DNA from: Saprospiraceae bacterium
GTDB lineage: Bacteria > Bacteroidota > Bacteroidia > Chitinophagales > Saprospiraceae
Direction: 5' to 3'
DNA length: 64,000 nt
NCBI GenBank assembly: GCA_019638455.1
Contig: JAHBTU010000006.1
Coordinates: forward strand, 62,001 to 126,000
The notes under the pieces were generated by a model. The model did no database searches, had not been told where the DNA came from, and saw only the letters and a list, made by a program, of their open reading frames with translations. This document shows, piece after piece, positions 1 to 9,060 of the stretch (position 1 is the stretch's first letter; each line of letters opens with the position of its first letter). The position numbers were made by a program, and so were the translations under genes.

Positions 1-2
1 TT

Positions 3-326
3 GAGGTGGAATGGGGAGGTTTCAGAAACGCGCCTGCGTCGGCACTCCACCACTTGCGCAATTATATCGAGCGGCTTCAAAAGACCCTCGAGCTAATTGC
101 GGGCGAGGAAAAAGAGGCCATCTCGCTGGCTACCAAGCTCAGGCGCATCAGCATACAACAAGTATCTTCCAATGAAGCTGTTGAATTGGTCTTTACCAAC
201 GGAGAGCTACATTCTATGGTCAACTTCAACGACATCGAAGGCATTCCGGCAGAAACAGAGCTGCAAAAAACAATCGAACATTTTGTGGCTCTGCCCGCAT
301 CGAGCTCGCACGAACAGACTCAGTAA
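3..326 (+). CDS. 3' end of an unidentified protein (partial)
   Basis: The frame is open to the left edge, so this is most likely the C-terminal part of a longer gene; a GTG at position 6 could also start a 106-residue protein. The visible part has a helical, charged first half (YIERLQKTLELIAGEEKEA) and a second half with short beta-like stretches (VELVFTNGELHSMVNF). I do not recognise a family. It lies on the same strand as the glutamine synthetase gene, 286 bp upstream of it. Confidence 0.45.
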   Translation, partial: EVEWGGFRNAPASALHHLRNYIERLQKTLELIAGEEKEAISLATKLRRISIQQVSSNEAVELVFTNGELHSMVNFNDIEGIPAETELQKTIEHFVALPASSSHEQTQ

Positions 327-612
327 ACACTCGCTATATCAACACCAAAACAAGCAATCCAACATGACCAAAGCCACCTTTTTATGATGAGCCTTTTCTG
401 ACAGCCGGCTATTTCTTTCCCCCCGTTTTCTTTGCTCAATAATCAGCCTCCTAACCTTTTACAAGAGGTAATGGTCGCGGCGAGTATTGCCGCACATCGC
501 TTCTTCGAACACCTTGCCGCTCGAAGAACAATATCTGATTGCCCTGCAAATACAAATCATGCCTTGACAGCTCAACTTTTTTTCATCACTTACCTAAAAA
601 TGTTCAAAAGCA
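327..612. other. Intergenic region before glnN, no gene seen
   Basis: This 286-bp AT-rich stretch contains no convincing coding frame of its own; a 75-codon frame that begins inside it only overlaps the glutamine synthetase start. It presumably carries the glnN promoter, but I could not find a clean TTTG/TAnnTTTG pair. Confidence 0.4.
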
Positions 613-2823
613 ATGAACAACACTTCTTATCGCGATTCCAAGTTTCTCGACCCACTTGACAAGCTCTCTTTGCTTTCCGCACCTATTTCGGAGTACTTCG
701 GCAGCAATACCTTCAACCGTGCCGCCATGGAAAAATACCTGCCTGAGGATGTGCTCCAGCTGTTCGACAACGCCCTGCGAACAGGCCAAAGCATTGACCG
801 CAATTTGGCGGATGCTTTCGCCGAGGGCCTTAAAAACTGGGCTATTGACAACGGGGCAAAACATTACACACACTGGATTCAACCCATCAACAACAATACC
901 GCTGAAAAACACGATGCCTTTTTCAAACCCGCGCTCGACCGCCACAACCCCTCGCTCGAATCGTTCAGCGGCAGCGACCTGATGCAAAAGGAGCCAGATG
1001 CATCCAGCTTTCCCAGCGGAGGCCTGCGCAACACCGCTCAAGCTCGCGGCTACTCCGTGTGGGACCCTACCGCCACTATTTTCATTCTCGAAACAGAGCT
1101 GAGCAAGACACTCTACATTCCCAGCATTTACATCGCATGGACAGGCGAGGCACTTGACTACAAAACCCCGCTCCTGCGTTCCCTGCGCCAACTCGACCGC
1201 GCCGCTACGGAAGTGGCCCGATTGTTTAACCCTGACGTGAAAGGCGTGAAGGCCACACTTGGCTGGGAGCAAGAGTATTTCGTGGTGGAAGAGGATGTCT
1301 ATCACCAGCGCCATGACCTCAAAATGGCTGGGCGCACCCTGTTCGGCAACAAACCTGCCCGCAACCAACAGCTCGAAGACCACTATTTCGGCGCCATCCC
1401 AGAGCGGGTGCAAAACTTCATCGCTGACTTTGAAACAGAGGCGCACCGACTCGGCATCCCCGTGATAACCCGCCACAACGAGGTGGCACCCGGCCAATAC
1501 GAGTGCGCCCCCATGTTCGAGGACGTGAATAACGCCGTTGACCACAACCTGCTCCTGATGAACCTCATGCGTCGCGTGGCAAGCCGTCATGGTTTGCGCG
1601 TGTTGCTGCACGAAAAACCTTTTGCGGGCATCAACGGCAACGGCAAACACAACAACTGGAGCCTCAGCACCTACGAAGGGCATAACCTGCTTTCGCCCGG
1701 CAAAGACCCCGGCCACAACCTCTCCTTCCTCACATTCTTCGTCAACATTGTGGCTGCCGTCAATCGCGTGGCTGCCGTCAATCGCTTCGAATCGCTCATC
1801 CGCGCCAGCATCGCCACACCCGGCAACGACCACCGCCTTGGCGCCAACGAAGCCCCACCAGCCATCATCTCGGTCTATACGGGGGAGTTCATCGAAAAAG
1901 TGCTCGAGCGCTTCAAAACCGAAGGATTGCACGAATCCATCAATGCCAAATCGGTGCTTCACTTGGATTTGTATAGCGTGCCAACGGTAGAGCTCGACTC
2001 CACCGACCGCAACCGCACCTCGCCATTCCCTTTCACGGGCAACAAGTTCGAATATCGGGCGGTGGGCGCTTCGGCCAACTGTGCGCAGGCACTCACAGTG
2101 CTGCAGGCCGCCATTGCCGACCAACTTGCTCAATTCAAGCAAGCGGTGGATGAAAAAGTACAAAGCGGCCAATCCGTGGAGGAAAGCATCGTCGCAGTGC
2201 TACAGCAAACCCTTCGCGACAACGAGCGCATCATTTTCAACGGCAATGGGTACAGCGCCGAATGGGAGGCAGAAGCCGCTCGTCGGGGCTTATCGAACAA
2301 TAAAACGGCTCCTGACGCTTTGGGTGCCTATTTGGAAAGCGGCGCACGGGAGCTTTTCGAGCGCACAAAAGTGCTGAACGAACGCGAGTTGGAGGCTCGC
2401 TACGAGATTTTTGCAGAAGAATACATCAAGGTGCTGGAATTGGAATCTCGATTGATGCTCGACATCTGCAACACCCACATCATACCCGGCGCCAACGCCT
2501 ATCTGGGACAATTGGCCGCGACCAACAATCAACTTGCCCAAATGAGCCAAGCCAACGGCAATCACGCACTGTTGGCCACTCAACACAATCTGCAGAAACT
2601 GTTGGAGGCTGTCAACTGCGTGTTGGCCAACACCTTCACGTTAGAGGAAAAACTGACGCAGCTCCATCATCAGAACGATGTTACCCACGCGCTTCGATAC
2701 GCTGGAAAGGAGCTAAAGCCCACGCTGGAAGCCACGCGCCATTGCGTGGACGCGCTCGAAGTGCTGGTGGACGACGATCGCTGGCACTTCCCGAAATACC
2801 ACGACATGCTCTTTAATTTTTAA
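613..2823 (+). CDS. glnN: Glutamine synthetase type III
   Basis: This enzyme makes glutamine from glutamate, ammonia and ATP in the cytoplasm. The 736-residue length fits the large GSIII family common in Bacteroidota, not the ~470-residue GSI. Visible signatures include GWEQEYFVVEEDVY near residue 218, RHNEVAPGQYECAPMFED near 290, the GKHNNWS loop near 345 and GNDHRLGANEAPPAI near 403. The gene heads a co-directional group with glutaminase and amt. An exact 18-bp tandem duplication at 1750-1785 adds six residues (VAAVNR twice, codons 380-391) just before the conserved RASIATPGNDHR segment; relatives I recall have only one copy. The frame is intact, so the protein is probably made, but the insertion lies close to the active site. 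Confidence 0.96.
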   Translation: MNNTSYRDSKFLDPLDKLSLLSAPISEYFGSNTFNRAAMEKYLPEDVLQLFDNALRTGQSIDRNLADAFAEGLKNWAIDNGAKHYTHWIQPINNNTAEKHDAFFKPALDRHNPSLESFSGSDLMQKEPDASSFPSGGLRNTAQARGYSVWDPTATIFILETELSKTLYIPSIYIAWTGEALDYKTPLLRSLRQLDRAATEVARLFNPDVKGVKATLGWEQEYFVVEEDVYHQRHDLKMAGRTLFGNKPARNQQLEDHYFGAIPERVQNFIADFETEAHRLGIPVITRHNEVAPGQYECAPMFEDVNNAVDHNLLLMNLMRRVASRHGLRVLLHEKPFAGINGNGKHNNWSLSTYEGHNLLSPGKDPGHNLSFLTFFVNIVAAVNRVAAVNRFESLIRASIATPGNDHRLGANEAPPAIISVYTGEFIEKVLERFKTEGLHESINAKSVLHLDLYSVPTVELDSTDRNRTSPFPFTGNKFEYRAVGASANCAQALTVLQAAIADQLAQFKQAVDEKVQSGQSVEESIVAVLQQTLRDNERIIFNGNGYSAEWEAEAARRGLSNNKTAPDALGAYLESGARELFERTKVLNERELEARYEIFAEEYIKVLELESRLMLDICNTHIIPGANAYLGQLAATNNQLAQMSQANGNHALLATQHNLQKLLEAVNCVLANTFTLEEKLTQLHHQNDVTHALRYAGKELKPTLEATRHCVDALEVLVDDDRWHFPKYHDMLFNF
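1750..1785 (+). repeat. 18-bp exact tandem duplication inside glnN
   Basis: The 18-bp unit GTGGCTGCCGTCAATCGC occurs twice head to tail, in frame, and encodes VAAVNRVAAVNR. Removing one copy restores the spacing between FFVN and RASIA that I expect for GSIII proteins. Confidence 0.9.
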
Positions 2824-2846
2824 TTTGGCAAATCCGACCAAACCAT

Positions 2847-2878
2847 GCGCTCCGACGGGCATAGCCCGACCGGAGCGC
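2847..2878 (+). other. Intercistronic hairpin between glnN and glsA
   Basis: The arms GCGCTCCG...CGGGC and GCCCG...CGGAGCGC pair as an 8-bp and a 5-bp stem around a three-base loop. No T tract follows, so it is more likely an mRNA-stability or processing hairpin than a terminator. Its position argues that glsA starts at 2905 rather than at the ATG at 2845, which lies at the foot of the stem. Confidence 0.6.
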
Positions 2879-2904
2879 AACCTTTAACCTGCACAATCAA
2901 TGCC

Positions 2905-4545
2905 ATGGAAAAAAAGTCAAAAAAAGCAGAAAGCCCAACCGCCACCCTTCAAACAGAAAATGGAATAACCAGCCATATTTTCAATACCGTCCAGCAAGAA
3001 ATCGAAGTGGATTTTAGACAGCTTTTCCGCGCCTTGGATACCGAACAAAAAGGCTCCATCACCCTGCACCAGCTTTTTCGCCGCTTGCAGGAAATGGGCA
3101 TAAAAAGGGACGACTTTCGACTGAGAGGCGTATTAGGCTCCTACCTCGACCGCGACGACGAAGATTTGGACGAAACTATACTCGAATTTGCAGATTTTCT
3201 TAAAATCATGCAAGGCGGTGACGGCGCCAGTTTGATTCAGAGTGCCATCCGCGGCGACCTCATCGTGCCAGAGTTCAAACAATTTTCCCGCGAAATCCGG
3301 GACATTTGCGAGTCCGTCAAGCAGTTAAAGGAGGGGAGTGTGGCAACCTATATACCCCAATTGAGCCGGGTCAATCCTGATTTGTTTGCCGTGACTATCT
3401 GCACTATTGACGGGCAGCAATTCCACTGGGGCGACCATCGGCAGTTTTTTAGCGTACAATCGGTCTGCAAACCCATCAACTACTGCATCACCCTTGAAGA
3501 ACATGGCGAAGAAAAAGTGCATCGGCACATCGGGCGCGAGCCTTCCGGTATCGGCTTCAACGGCTTGGTACTCAACGACAAAGGGCTGCCGCACAATCCC
3601 ATGATAAATGCCGGTGCCATCATGGCTTGCTCGCTTATCAAGCCCCATTTCCAAATGGCCGACCGTTTTGATTATGTGCTCGATGTGTGGACCAAACTAG
3701 CTGGCAACTCACCTGCTCGATTCAATAACGCTATTTACCTTTCCGAACGCGAAACAGCTGACCGAAACTTCGCCTTAGGCTATTTCATGCGCGAGAAAAA
3801 AGCTTTCCCAGAAAACACAGACCTGAACCAAACCTTAGAGTTTTATTTCCAGTGCTGCTCCATCGAAATCAACTCTGAACAACTGGCAGTGACAGCAGCG
3901 ACGCTGGCCAACGCGGGAGTCTGCCCCACCACCGGAGACCGTATCTTCCACCCCGACACGGTGAAAAATTGTCTCAGCCTGATGTCAAGCTGCGGGATGT
4001 ACGATTTTTCCGGCGAATTTGCCTTCACCATCGGCCTGCCCGCCAAAAGCGGGGTCTCGGGCGATTTGATGATTGTAGTGCCCAATTTGATGGGCATCGC
4101 CATTTATTCGCCTGCGCTCGACCAGCTGGGCAACTCAGTGCGGGGCATTGAATTCTGCAAGCAATTGATCAAAAACTTCAACTTCCACAATTTCGACTCG
4201 CTCACAGGCAACTTGAACCAGAAAAAAGACCCTCGTGTCAATCGCGCTCAAACGAAAATTGACGGGGTCATCAGTCTGTGTTGGGCCGCGAGCGAAGGCG
4301 ACTTGTTCCAAGTGCAGTCGTTGGTAGCTAGAGGCGTGGACGTAGATGCTGCCGATTATGATGGCCGCACGGCTATCCATTTGGCCGCCTCCGAGGGGCA
4401 CCCAAAAGTGGTTCGATACTTGCTCAACCAACGCGCACAAGCAAGTCCCAAAGACCGTTGGGGCAACACCCCACTATCAGATGCCATTCGTGGCAAACAC
4501 GAAGAAGTCATCCGAATTTTGAAAGAATACAACGCAACAACCTAA
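2905..4545 (+). CDS. glsA: Glutaminase, kidney-type architecture with C-terminal ankyrin repeats
   Basis: It hydrolyses glutamine to glutamate and ammonia. The ~546-residue protein has three parts: an N-terminal EF-hand-like helical region (VDFRQLFRALDTEQKGSITL), the serine-dependent glutaminase core and two to three ankyrin repeats at the C-terminus. The catalytic S-x-x-K lies in QSVCKP, followed by HRHIGREPSGIGFN and NPMINAGAI. The motifs HNPMINAGAI, DYDGRTAIHLAASEGH and PKDRWGNTPL closely resemble animal kidney glutaminase, whereas typical bacterial GlsA enzymes (~310 residues) lack both extra regions. The start at 2905 is preferred over 2845 because of the intervening hairpin. The gene is 25 bp upstream of amt and probably co-transcribed with it. 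Confidence 0.93.
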   Translation: MEKKSKKAESPTATLQTENGITSHIFNTVQQEIEVDFRQLFRALDTEQKGSITLHQLFRRLQEMGIKRDDFRLRGVLGSYLDRDDEDLDETILEFADFLKIMQGGDGASLIQSAIRGDLIVPEFKQFSREIRDICESVKQLKEGSVATYIPQLSRVNPDLFAVTICTIDGQQFHWGDHRQFFSVQSVCKPINYCITLEEHGEEKVHRHIGREPSGIGFNGLVLNDKGLPHNPMINAGAIMACSLIKPHFQMADRFDYVLDVWTKLAGNSPARFNNAIYLSERETADRNFALGYFMREKKAFPENTDLNQTLEFYFQCCSIEINSEQLAVTAATLANAGVCPTTGDRIFHPDTVKNCLSLMSSCGMYDFSGEFAFTIGLPAKSGVSGDLMIVVPNLMGIAIYSPALDQLGNSVRGIEFCKQLIKNFNFHNFDSLTGNLNQKKDPRVNRAQTKIDGVISLCWAASEGDLFQVQSLVARGVDVDAADYDGRTAIHLAASEGHPKVVRYLLNQRAQASPKDRWGNTPLSDAIRGKHEEVIRILKEYNATT

Positions 4546-4570
4546 TGCTACTTGTCGCACACTCGAACCC

Positions 4571-5929
4571 ATGACTGCACTTCAAAAAAAACTGACGAAC
4601 AACAGCCGCAATGTGGCTTCTTTCATTTTTCTGGTTTTCATCGCCCTATCGGCCATATCCGCTTTTTATCCCTCCCGCCACCCGGAGGGAGGCACCTTCG
4701 AACCAAGCAACATTGCCTTCATGCTTTCGGCGGCAGGGCTTGTCCTGCTAATGACCCCGGGCTTGTCGTTCTTCTATGGCGGCATGGTGAACGCTAAAAG
4801 CATCATCTCCACCATGCTGCAAAGTTTTGTTGCCCTCGGCCTTATCAGCCTGTTGTGGTATGTAGTAGGCTTTAGCTTGGCCTTTGGCGACGACATTGGG
4901 GGCATCATCGGCAATCCGATGACCTTCCTATTTTTCGACAATGTGGGTCTGGCGCCACACGACCGCATGGGTACGGTGCTGCCTTTTGCGTTGTATGCTG
5001 CTTTTCAGCTGAAGTTTGCCATCATCACCCCGGCGCTCATCACAGGTTCTTTTGCGGAACGGGTTCGTTTTTGGGGTTATGTAATTTTCATTTGTCTGTT
5101 CTCCTTGCTGATTTACTGCCCGCTTGCACACATGACTTGGCATCCCGATGGCTTGTTTTTCAAGATGGGGGTGCTTGATTTTGCGGGTGGCACGGTGGTA
5201 CATATCTCCGCGGGATTTGCGGCTTTGGCGGGCGCTATTTTTCTGGGTCGCCGCAAGTCGCATTTGGAGCAAAGGGCTCATACGCCCGTCAATGTGCCTT
5301 ATGTGGTGCTTGGCACAGGGCTGCTTTGGTTCGGCTGGTTTGGTTTCAATGCGGGTAGCGCCCTGGAATCCAACACGCTGGCAGTATTGGCTTTCATCAA
5401 CACCAATCTGGCTTCTGCCTCAGCCATGTTTGCATGGATGCTGTTCGACACCGTGCGTGGCAAAAAAGCGTCGGCGGTGGGCGCTTGCGTAGCGGCAGTG
5501 GTAGGCTTGGTAGCCATCACGCCAGCGGCAGGATTTGTCAGCTTTGGCAGCAGTATTTTTATAGGTGTGGTCGCAGCTATCGTTTGCAATTACGCCGTGC
5601 ACTGGAAAACCAAGTCAGATTTGGACGACACGCTTGACGTGTTTCCATGCCATGGCGTAGGCGGCATTGTTGGCATGATACTCACTGCGGTTTTTGCCAC
5701 CGAGGGCGGCCTTATTATCGGAGAAACCTCTCTGCTTGTCAATCACTTGCTCGCATTGGTAATCGTGAGCGCCTTCACATTTTTAGGCTCTTTGGCGCTT
5801 TACCGGTTCGTTTCTCTTTTCACCCCCATGCGCGTCACGGAGGAAGAGGAGGCAATGGGGCTTGACATCACGCAGCATCAAGAATCGGTTTTTGCCGAAG
5901 AAGCGCATCTCGCCAGCACTTGCCAATAA
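4571..5929 (+). CDS. amt: Ammonium transporter, Amt family
   Basis: This inner-membrane channel moves ammonium or ammonia into the cell. The 452-residue protein has about eleven hydrophobic segments and the Amt signatures GLSFFYGGMVNAKS, DFAGGTVVHISAGFAALA, LLWFGWFGFNAGSA and the late FPCHGVGGIVGMI, whose His residues fit the pore. A hydrophobic segment at residues 16-33 may be a signal peptide. It follows glsA by 25 bp, completing a glutamine synthetase / glutaminase / ammonium uptake cluster. No PII (glnK) gene is next to it, although amt and glnK are often paired. Confidence 0.96.
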   Translation: MTALQKKLTNNSRNVASFIFLVFIALSAISAFYPSRHPEGGTFEPSNIAFMLSAAGLVLLMTPGLSFFYGGMVNAKSIISTMLQSFVALGLISLLWYVVGFSLAFGDDIGGIIGNPMTFLFFDNVGLAPHDRMGTVLPFALYAAFQLKFAIITPALITGSFAERVRFWGYVIFICLFSLLIYCPLAHMTWHPDGLFFKMGVLDFAGGTVVHISAGFAALAGAIFLGRRKSHLEQRAHTPVNVPYVVLGTGLLWFGWFGFNAGSALESNTLAVLAFINTNLASASAMFAWMLFDTVRGKKASAVGACVAAVVGLVAITPAAGFVSFGSSIFIGVVAAIVCNYAVHWKTKSDLDDTLDVFPCHGVGGIVGMILTAVFATEGGLIIGETSLLVNHLLALVIVSAFTFLGSLALYRFVSLFTPMRVTEEEEAMGLDITQHQESVFAEEAHLASTCQ

Positions 5930-6006
5930 GCGCATGGAGTGGGTTGAAAATCGGCATTTCAAGACGTTTTGTAGAAACTTACCCTGCCCGGCTTGAACTT
6001 TCGGCG

Positions 6007-6014
6007 TACCTTTG
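6007..6014 (+). promoter_or_regulatory. Candidate -7 element TACCTTTG before acyl-CoA dehydrogenase
   Basis: The octamer matches the Bacteroidota -7 consensus TAnnTTTG and lies 90 bp upstream of the ATG at 6104. No clean TTTG is seen at the -33 spacing. If real, it makes the upstream in-frame ATG at 5993 impossible as the start. Confidence 0.4.
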
Positions 6015-6103
6015 GGTTCTCATTCGCCGAACTGCCGACCGATGTCACCACCATCGGTTTCTTTTTCACAAAAACACTCCCTCGCGTAGGTAAAATCAGA
6101 TTT

Positions 6104-7255
6104 ATGGGACAAACTGCAACCATCAGCGCCGACAACCTTCAATTGATTCGTCAAAGTGCCAAAGACTTCGCGGAGGCATATATCCGGCCACACGTCATGG
6201 ACTGGGACGAAAGCCAGCATTTCCCGATGGATATGTTTCATCAAATGGGCGAACACGGATTCTTGGGCGTGTTGGTGCCAGAGGAATATGGCGGTGCCGG
6301 ACTTGACTATCAGGCCTACATCACCATCATAGAGGAAATAGCCAAAGTGTGCGGCTCCATCGGGCTAAGCGTGGCGGCACACAACTCGCTCTGCACCAAC
6401 CACATACTCATGTTCGGCAACGAAGAGCAAAAACACAGGTATCTGCCCAAACTCGCCACAGGCCAATGGATTGGCGCATGGGGTCTCACCGAACCCAATA
6501 CTGGCTCTGATGCCATGCGGATGCAATGCACGGCCACCCGCGATGGCGATTACTGGGTGCTGAATGGCAATAAATTGTGGATAACGCATGGCAAGAGCGG
6601 GCACGTCGCAGTCGTCATCGCTCGCACCGGCGAGCTCCTCGACAGTCGCGGCATGACGGCATTCGTCGTGGAGCGCGGCACGCCGGGGTTTCTTGCCGGG
6701 AAAAAAGAGAACAAACTCGGAATGCGTGCCAGTGAGACAGCGGAAATGATTTTCGACAACTGCCGAGTACACAAAAGTCAGGTGCTTGGGCAAGAAGGCG
6801 AGGGCTTCATTCAGTCCATGAAGATATTGGATGGGGGGCGCATTTCCATCGCGGCACTTTCGCTCGGCATTGCCAAAGGCGCTTACGAGGCTTCCATCAA
6901 ATATGCCAAGGAGCGCCACCAGTTCGGCCAGCCTATTTCCAATTTTCAAGCGATTAGTTTCAAATTGGCAGATATGGCCACAAAAATTGAGGCGGCGGAA
7001 TTGCTGACCCGCCAAGCAGGCCAGCTGAAAGATGAAGGAAAAAAACACACCAAACAAGCCGCCATGGCAAAATACTACGCTTCGGAAGTAGCGGTGGAAG
7101 TCAGTACAGAAGGTGTACAGATACATGGTGGCTACGGCTACACAAAGGATTTTCCGGCAGAAAAGTATTATCGGGATTCCAAACTTTGCACCATCGGAGA
7201 GGGCACGTCAGAGATTCAGAAATTGGTGATTGCGCGCGAAGCTTTGCGAGAGTGA
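6104..7255 (+). CDS. Acyl-CoA dehydrogenase (short/branched-chain type)
   Basis: A flavoprotein that oxidises acyl-CoA to the trans-2-enoyl-CoA in fatty-acid or branched-chain amino-acid breakdown. The 383-residue length is the standard size of the family. Visible signatures are LTEPNTGSDA and WITHGKSG (flavin-binding region), the late QIHGGYGYTKDFPAEKYYRD, and IGEGTSEIQKLVIAR, which carries the likely catalytic Glu. I chose the ATG at 6104 because the preceding in-frame residues do not look like the family and a possible promoter lies between the two starts. The gene stands alone, so the exact substrate cannot be told. Confidence 0.93.
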   Translation: MGQTATISADNLQLIRQSAKDFAEAYIRPHVMDWDESQHFPMDMFHQMGEHGFLGVLVPEEYGGAGLDYQAYITIIEEIAKVCGSIGLSVAAHNSLCTNHILMFGNEEQKHRYLPKLATGQWIGAWGLTEPNTGSDAMRMQCTATRDGDYWVLNGNKLWITHGKSGHVAVVIARTGELLDSRGMTAFVVERGTPGFLAGKKENKLGMRASETAEMIFDNCRVHKSQVLGQEGEGFIQSMKILDGGRISIAALSLGIAKGAYEASIKYAKERHQFGQPISNFQAISFKLADMATKIEAAELLTRQAGQLKDEGKKHTKQAAMAKYYASEVAVEVSTEGVQIHGGYGYTKDFPAEKYYRDSKLCTIGEGTSEIQKLVIAREALRE

Positions 7256-7309
7256 CGGCTTTCGACAAAAAACAAAAAAAAAATTTTCCGGTACGATATT
7301 TGATTTTCC

Positions 7310-7413
7310 TACCTTTGCTGTCTCAACATCGAAATTTAAGATTTTTCCCATAGTTTGTTTTGTTTTGTAATTTTTGGGCCTCCGCAGCTTGCTGCAGGGG
7401 CCTTTTTGTTTTT
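7310..7413 (+). ncRNA. Possible small RNA: promoter-like element plus terminator, no frame between
   Basis: TACCTTTG at 7310-7317 matches the -7 consensus, with a T-rich TTTT about 22 bp upstream. About 60 bp further on is a strong terminator (7377-7413). The ~90-nt interval has no credible reading frame. It could also be read-through from the acyl-CoA dehydrogenase gene ending at this terminator. No known RNA family is recognised. Confidence 0.25.
7377..7413 (+). terminator. Rho-independent terminator
   Basis: GGCCTCCGCAGC and GCTGCAGGGGCC form a 12-bp stem with one mismatch and one G-T pair around a TT loop, followed by TTTTTGTTTTT. It ends transcription coming from the acyl-CoA dehydrogenase side. 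Confidence 0.75.
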
Positions 7414-7415
7414 GA

Positions 7416-7457
7416 CCTGTGCGAGCGTTTTCGATATTTCAAAAACACTCGCACAGG
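7416..7457. repeat. Inverted repeat between convergent genes
   Basis: The arms CCTGTGCGAGCGTTTT (7416-7431) and AAAACACTCGCACAGG (7442-7457) are complementary with one mismatch, around a loop of about 10 bases. It lies just past the stop codon of the TPR gene and may act as its terminator, although no T tract follows on the minus strand. Confidence 0.6.
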
Positions 7458-7476
7458 GTGTCCGCGCCGCCGAACT

Positions 7477-8991
7477 TTATAGCTTTCGCTCCCCTATTTT
7501 CCGTTCCAACTCTGCCGATTTTCTGATTGCGTTGGCTTTTTTCCAAACCTCCACCGCAGCCGAGCGTTCGCCTTTTTGAAAAAGCGCGTCGCCAAAATGC
7601 TCCATGATACCGGGGTGCTTGTCGCCCCCTTGCGTGAGTAGTCGCTCGTAATGACCGACGGCAGCAGCGAAGTCTTTCTTGCCCAGCAGCGCCAAGCCAA
7701 TTTGGTCCTGAATGTCCAAACGCAAGGCAAAGTTGTTGCCCGTCATCAGCACGGCCTGTTCCATCTGCGCACGAGCATTGTCGTACTGACCTTTTTCATT
7801 GGCTGCCAAGCCGTAGTAGTAGTATGCCTTGGGCTGGTTGGGGAAAGCATCTATGGCTTGGTCGGCCATGCGGAGCATCTCGTCGTGGCGTTGCTGTTGG
7901 TACAGGATGTCGAGGGTGTTTTCCCACACGGAGAAGACGGTTGGGTTGAGTTCTATACATTTTCGATAGCGTTCGAGTGCCTCCGCAGGGCGGTTGGCGT
8001 GATAGCGCAAATCACCTGACAGGCTCCATGCCTTGGGGTCGGTGGGGTGCGCCTGCTCCACGAGACTGCCGAGTTCGAGCAGGGTTTGAGTGAGCGATTC
8101 GTCGCGGCCAGCCTCAAGTTTGGGGATATAGGGCAGCAGCTCTTTTATTTTGGCATCCATGGAAATCTTCGAATCCGCAAAAAGCGGTTTGAGCGAGGCC
8201 AAGTAATCGGCATCGGAGCTGCTCTTGGCTTTGTCGAGCACGGCCAATTTTGCCTCTGGGTCGTCGGGGCGGCGGCGCAAGATGTCATCATACACTTTGC
8301 GGGCGCTGGCTTTGTCGCCCGATGTCTCGTAGTATTTGGCTAACCGGTGGCGATATTCGATGCGCTCGGGATAGGTGTCGGCGAGTTTTTGCAACTCTGC
8401 CGCGGCCTTCTTGCCGTCACCCATGCCCACATAAATCAGGTGTTTTTCCATCGTTGTTTCCAAGGTGATGCCGCGCAGGCTTTCGACCCGCTCGAGGGCT
8501 TTCAACCCACTTTTAGGGTCGGCGGCAAGCACGGACAGGTAGGCCAAATGCTGCCAAAACTCCACCGTGTTGGGGAAACGCTTGGTCAGTCCCTCGTATA
8601 CCTTGACGGCATCTTTTGCTCGCCCCGTTTTTTCCAGAATATCGGCTTGAAAAATCTGGTACCATTCGTTGGCTGGCTCCTTTTCCACTGCCTTAGCGAC
8701 GGATTCGAGCGCATTGGCCATGTCGTCTTTGGCAAAATAGGAACGCGCCATGCCATACCAAGCCGCTCCGACATCGGGGTTGTCGTAAGTGAATTTTTTG
8801 TACAGCTCGATGGCTTTGTCATGATGACCAAGCAGGCGCTCGCGTTCGGCGTTCACAAAGGCGCTTTGGCGCGTCACCTCCGCCTCCGGGACGGTCTTTG
8901 CTTGTCCGTCAAGTGTGTTTTGAGCAATCAAGATGGCAGGCACAAAAAGGCACAAAGCCGCAAGCACAACAGATATGTTTTTGAATTTCAT
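7477..8991 (-). CDS. Secreted TPR-repeat protein
   Basis: The 504-residue protein begins with a clear signal peptide (hydrophobic VVLAALCLFVPAILIAQ, ending at residue ~24), so it is exported to the periplasm or outer membrane. The rest is a run of tetratricopeptide repeats, for example AWYGMARSYFAKDDMANALES, EWYQIFQADILEKTGRAKDA and AYYYYGLAANEKGQYDNARAQ, giving roughly ten repeats of 34 residues. Such proteins act as protein-protein scaffolds; no enzymatic domain is seen. A 51-unit minisatellite separates it from the kup gene upstream. Confidence 0.85.
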   Translation of the reverse strand: MKFKNISVVLAALCLFVPAILIAQNTLDGQAKTVPEAEVTRQSAFVNAERERLLGHHDKAIELYKKFTYDNPDVGAAWYGMARSYFAKDDMANALESVAKAVEKEPANEWYQIFQADILEKTGRAKDAVKVYEGLTKRFPNTVEFWQHLAYLSVLAADPKSGLKALERVESLRGITLETTMEKHLIYVGMGDGKKAAAELQKLADTYPERIEYRHRLAKYYETSGDKASARKVYDDILRRRPDDPEAKLAVLDKAKSSSDADYLASLKPLFADSKISMDAKIKELLPYIPKLEAGRDESLTQTLLELGSLVEQAHPTDPKAWSLSGDLRYHANRPAEALERYRKCIELNPTVFSVWENTLDILYQQQRHDEMLRMADQAIDAFPNQPKAYYYYGLAANEKGQYDNARAQMEQAVLMTGNNFALRLDIQDQIGLALLGKKDFAAAVGHYERLLTQGGDKHPGIMEHFGDALFQKGERSAAVEVWKKANAIRKSAELERKIGERKL

Positions 8992-9060
8992 GTCAAAATC
9001 CCAAAGTAATGATGAACATCTTTAGCCGCTCCATAACGTTCAGCAAGCGCAGTATATTCG

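Noticed and set aside
604..2172. 522-codon open frame on the minus strand opposite glnN
   Set aside because: It is antisense to a clear glutamine synthetase and its translation has no recognisable domain; it arises from codon bias of the real gene.
4552..4797. Short open frame overlapping the start of amt
   Set aside because: It is out of frame with Amt and has no membrane pattern or family match.
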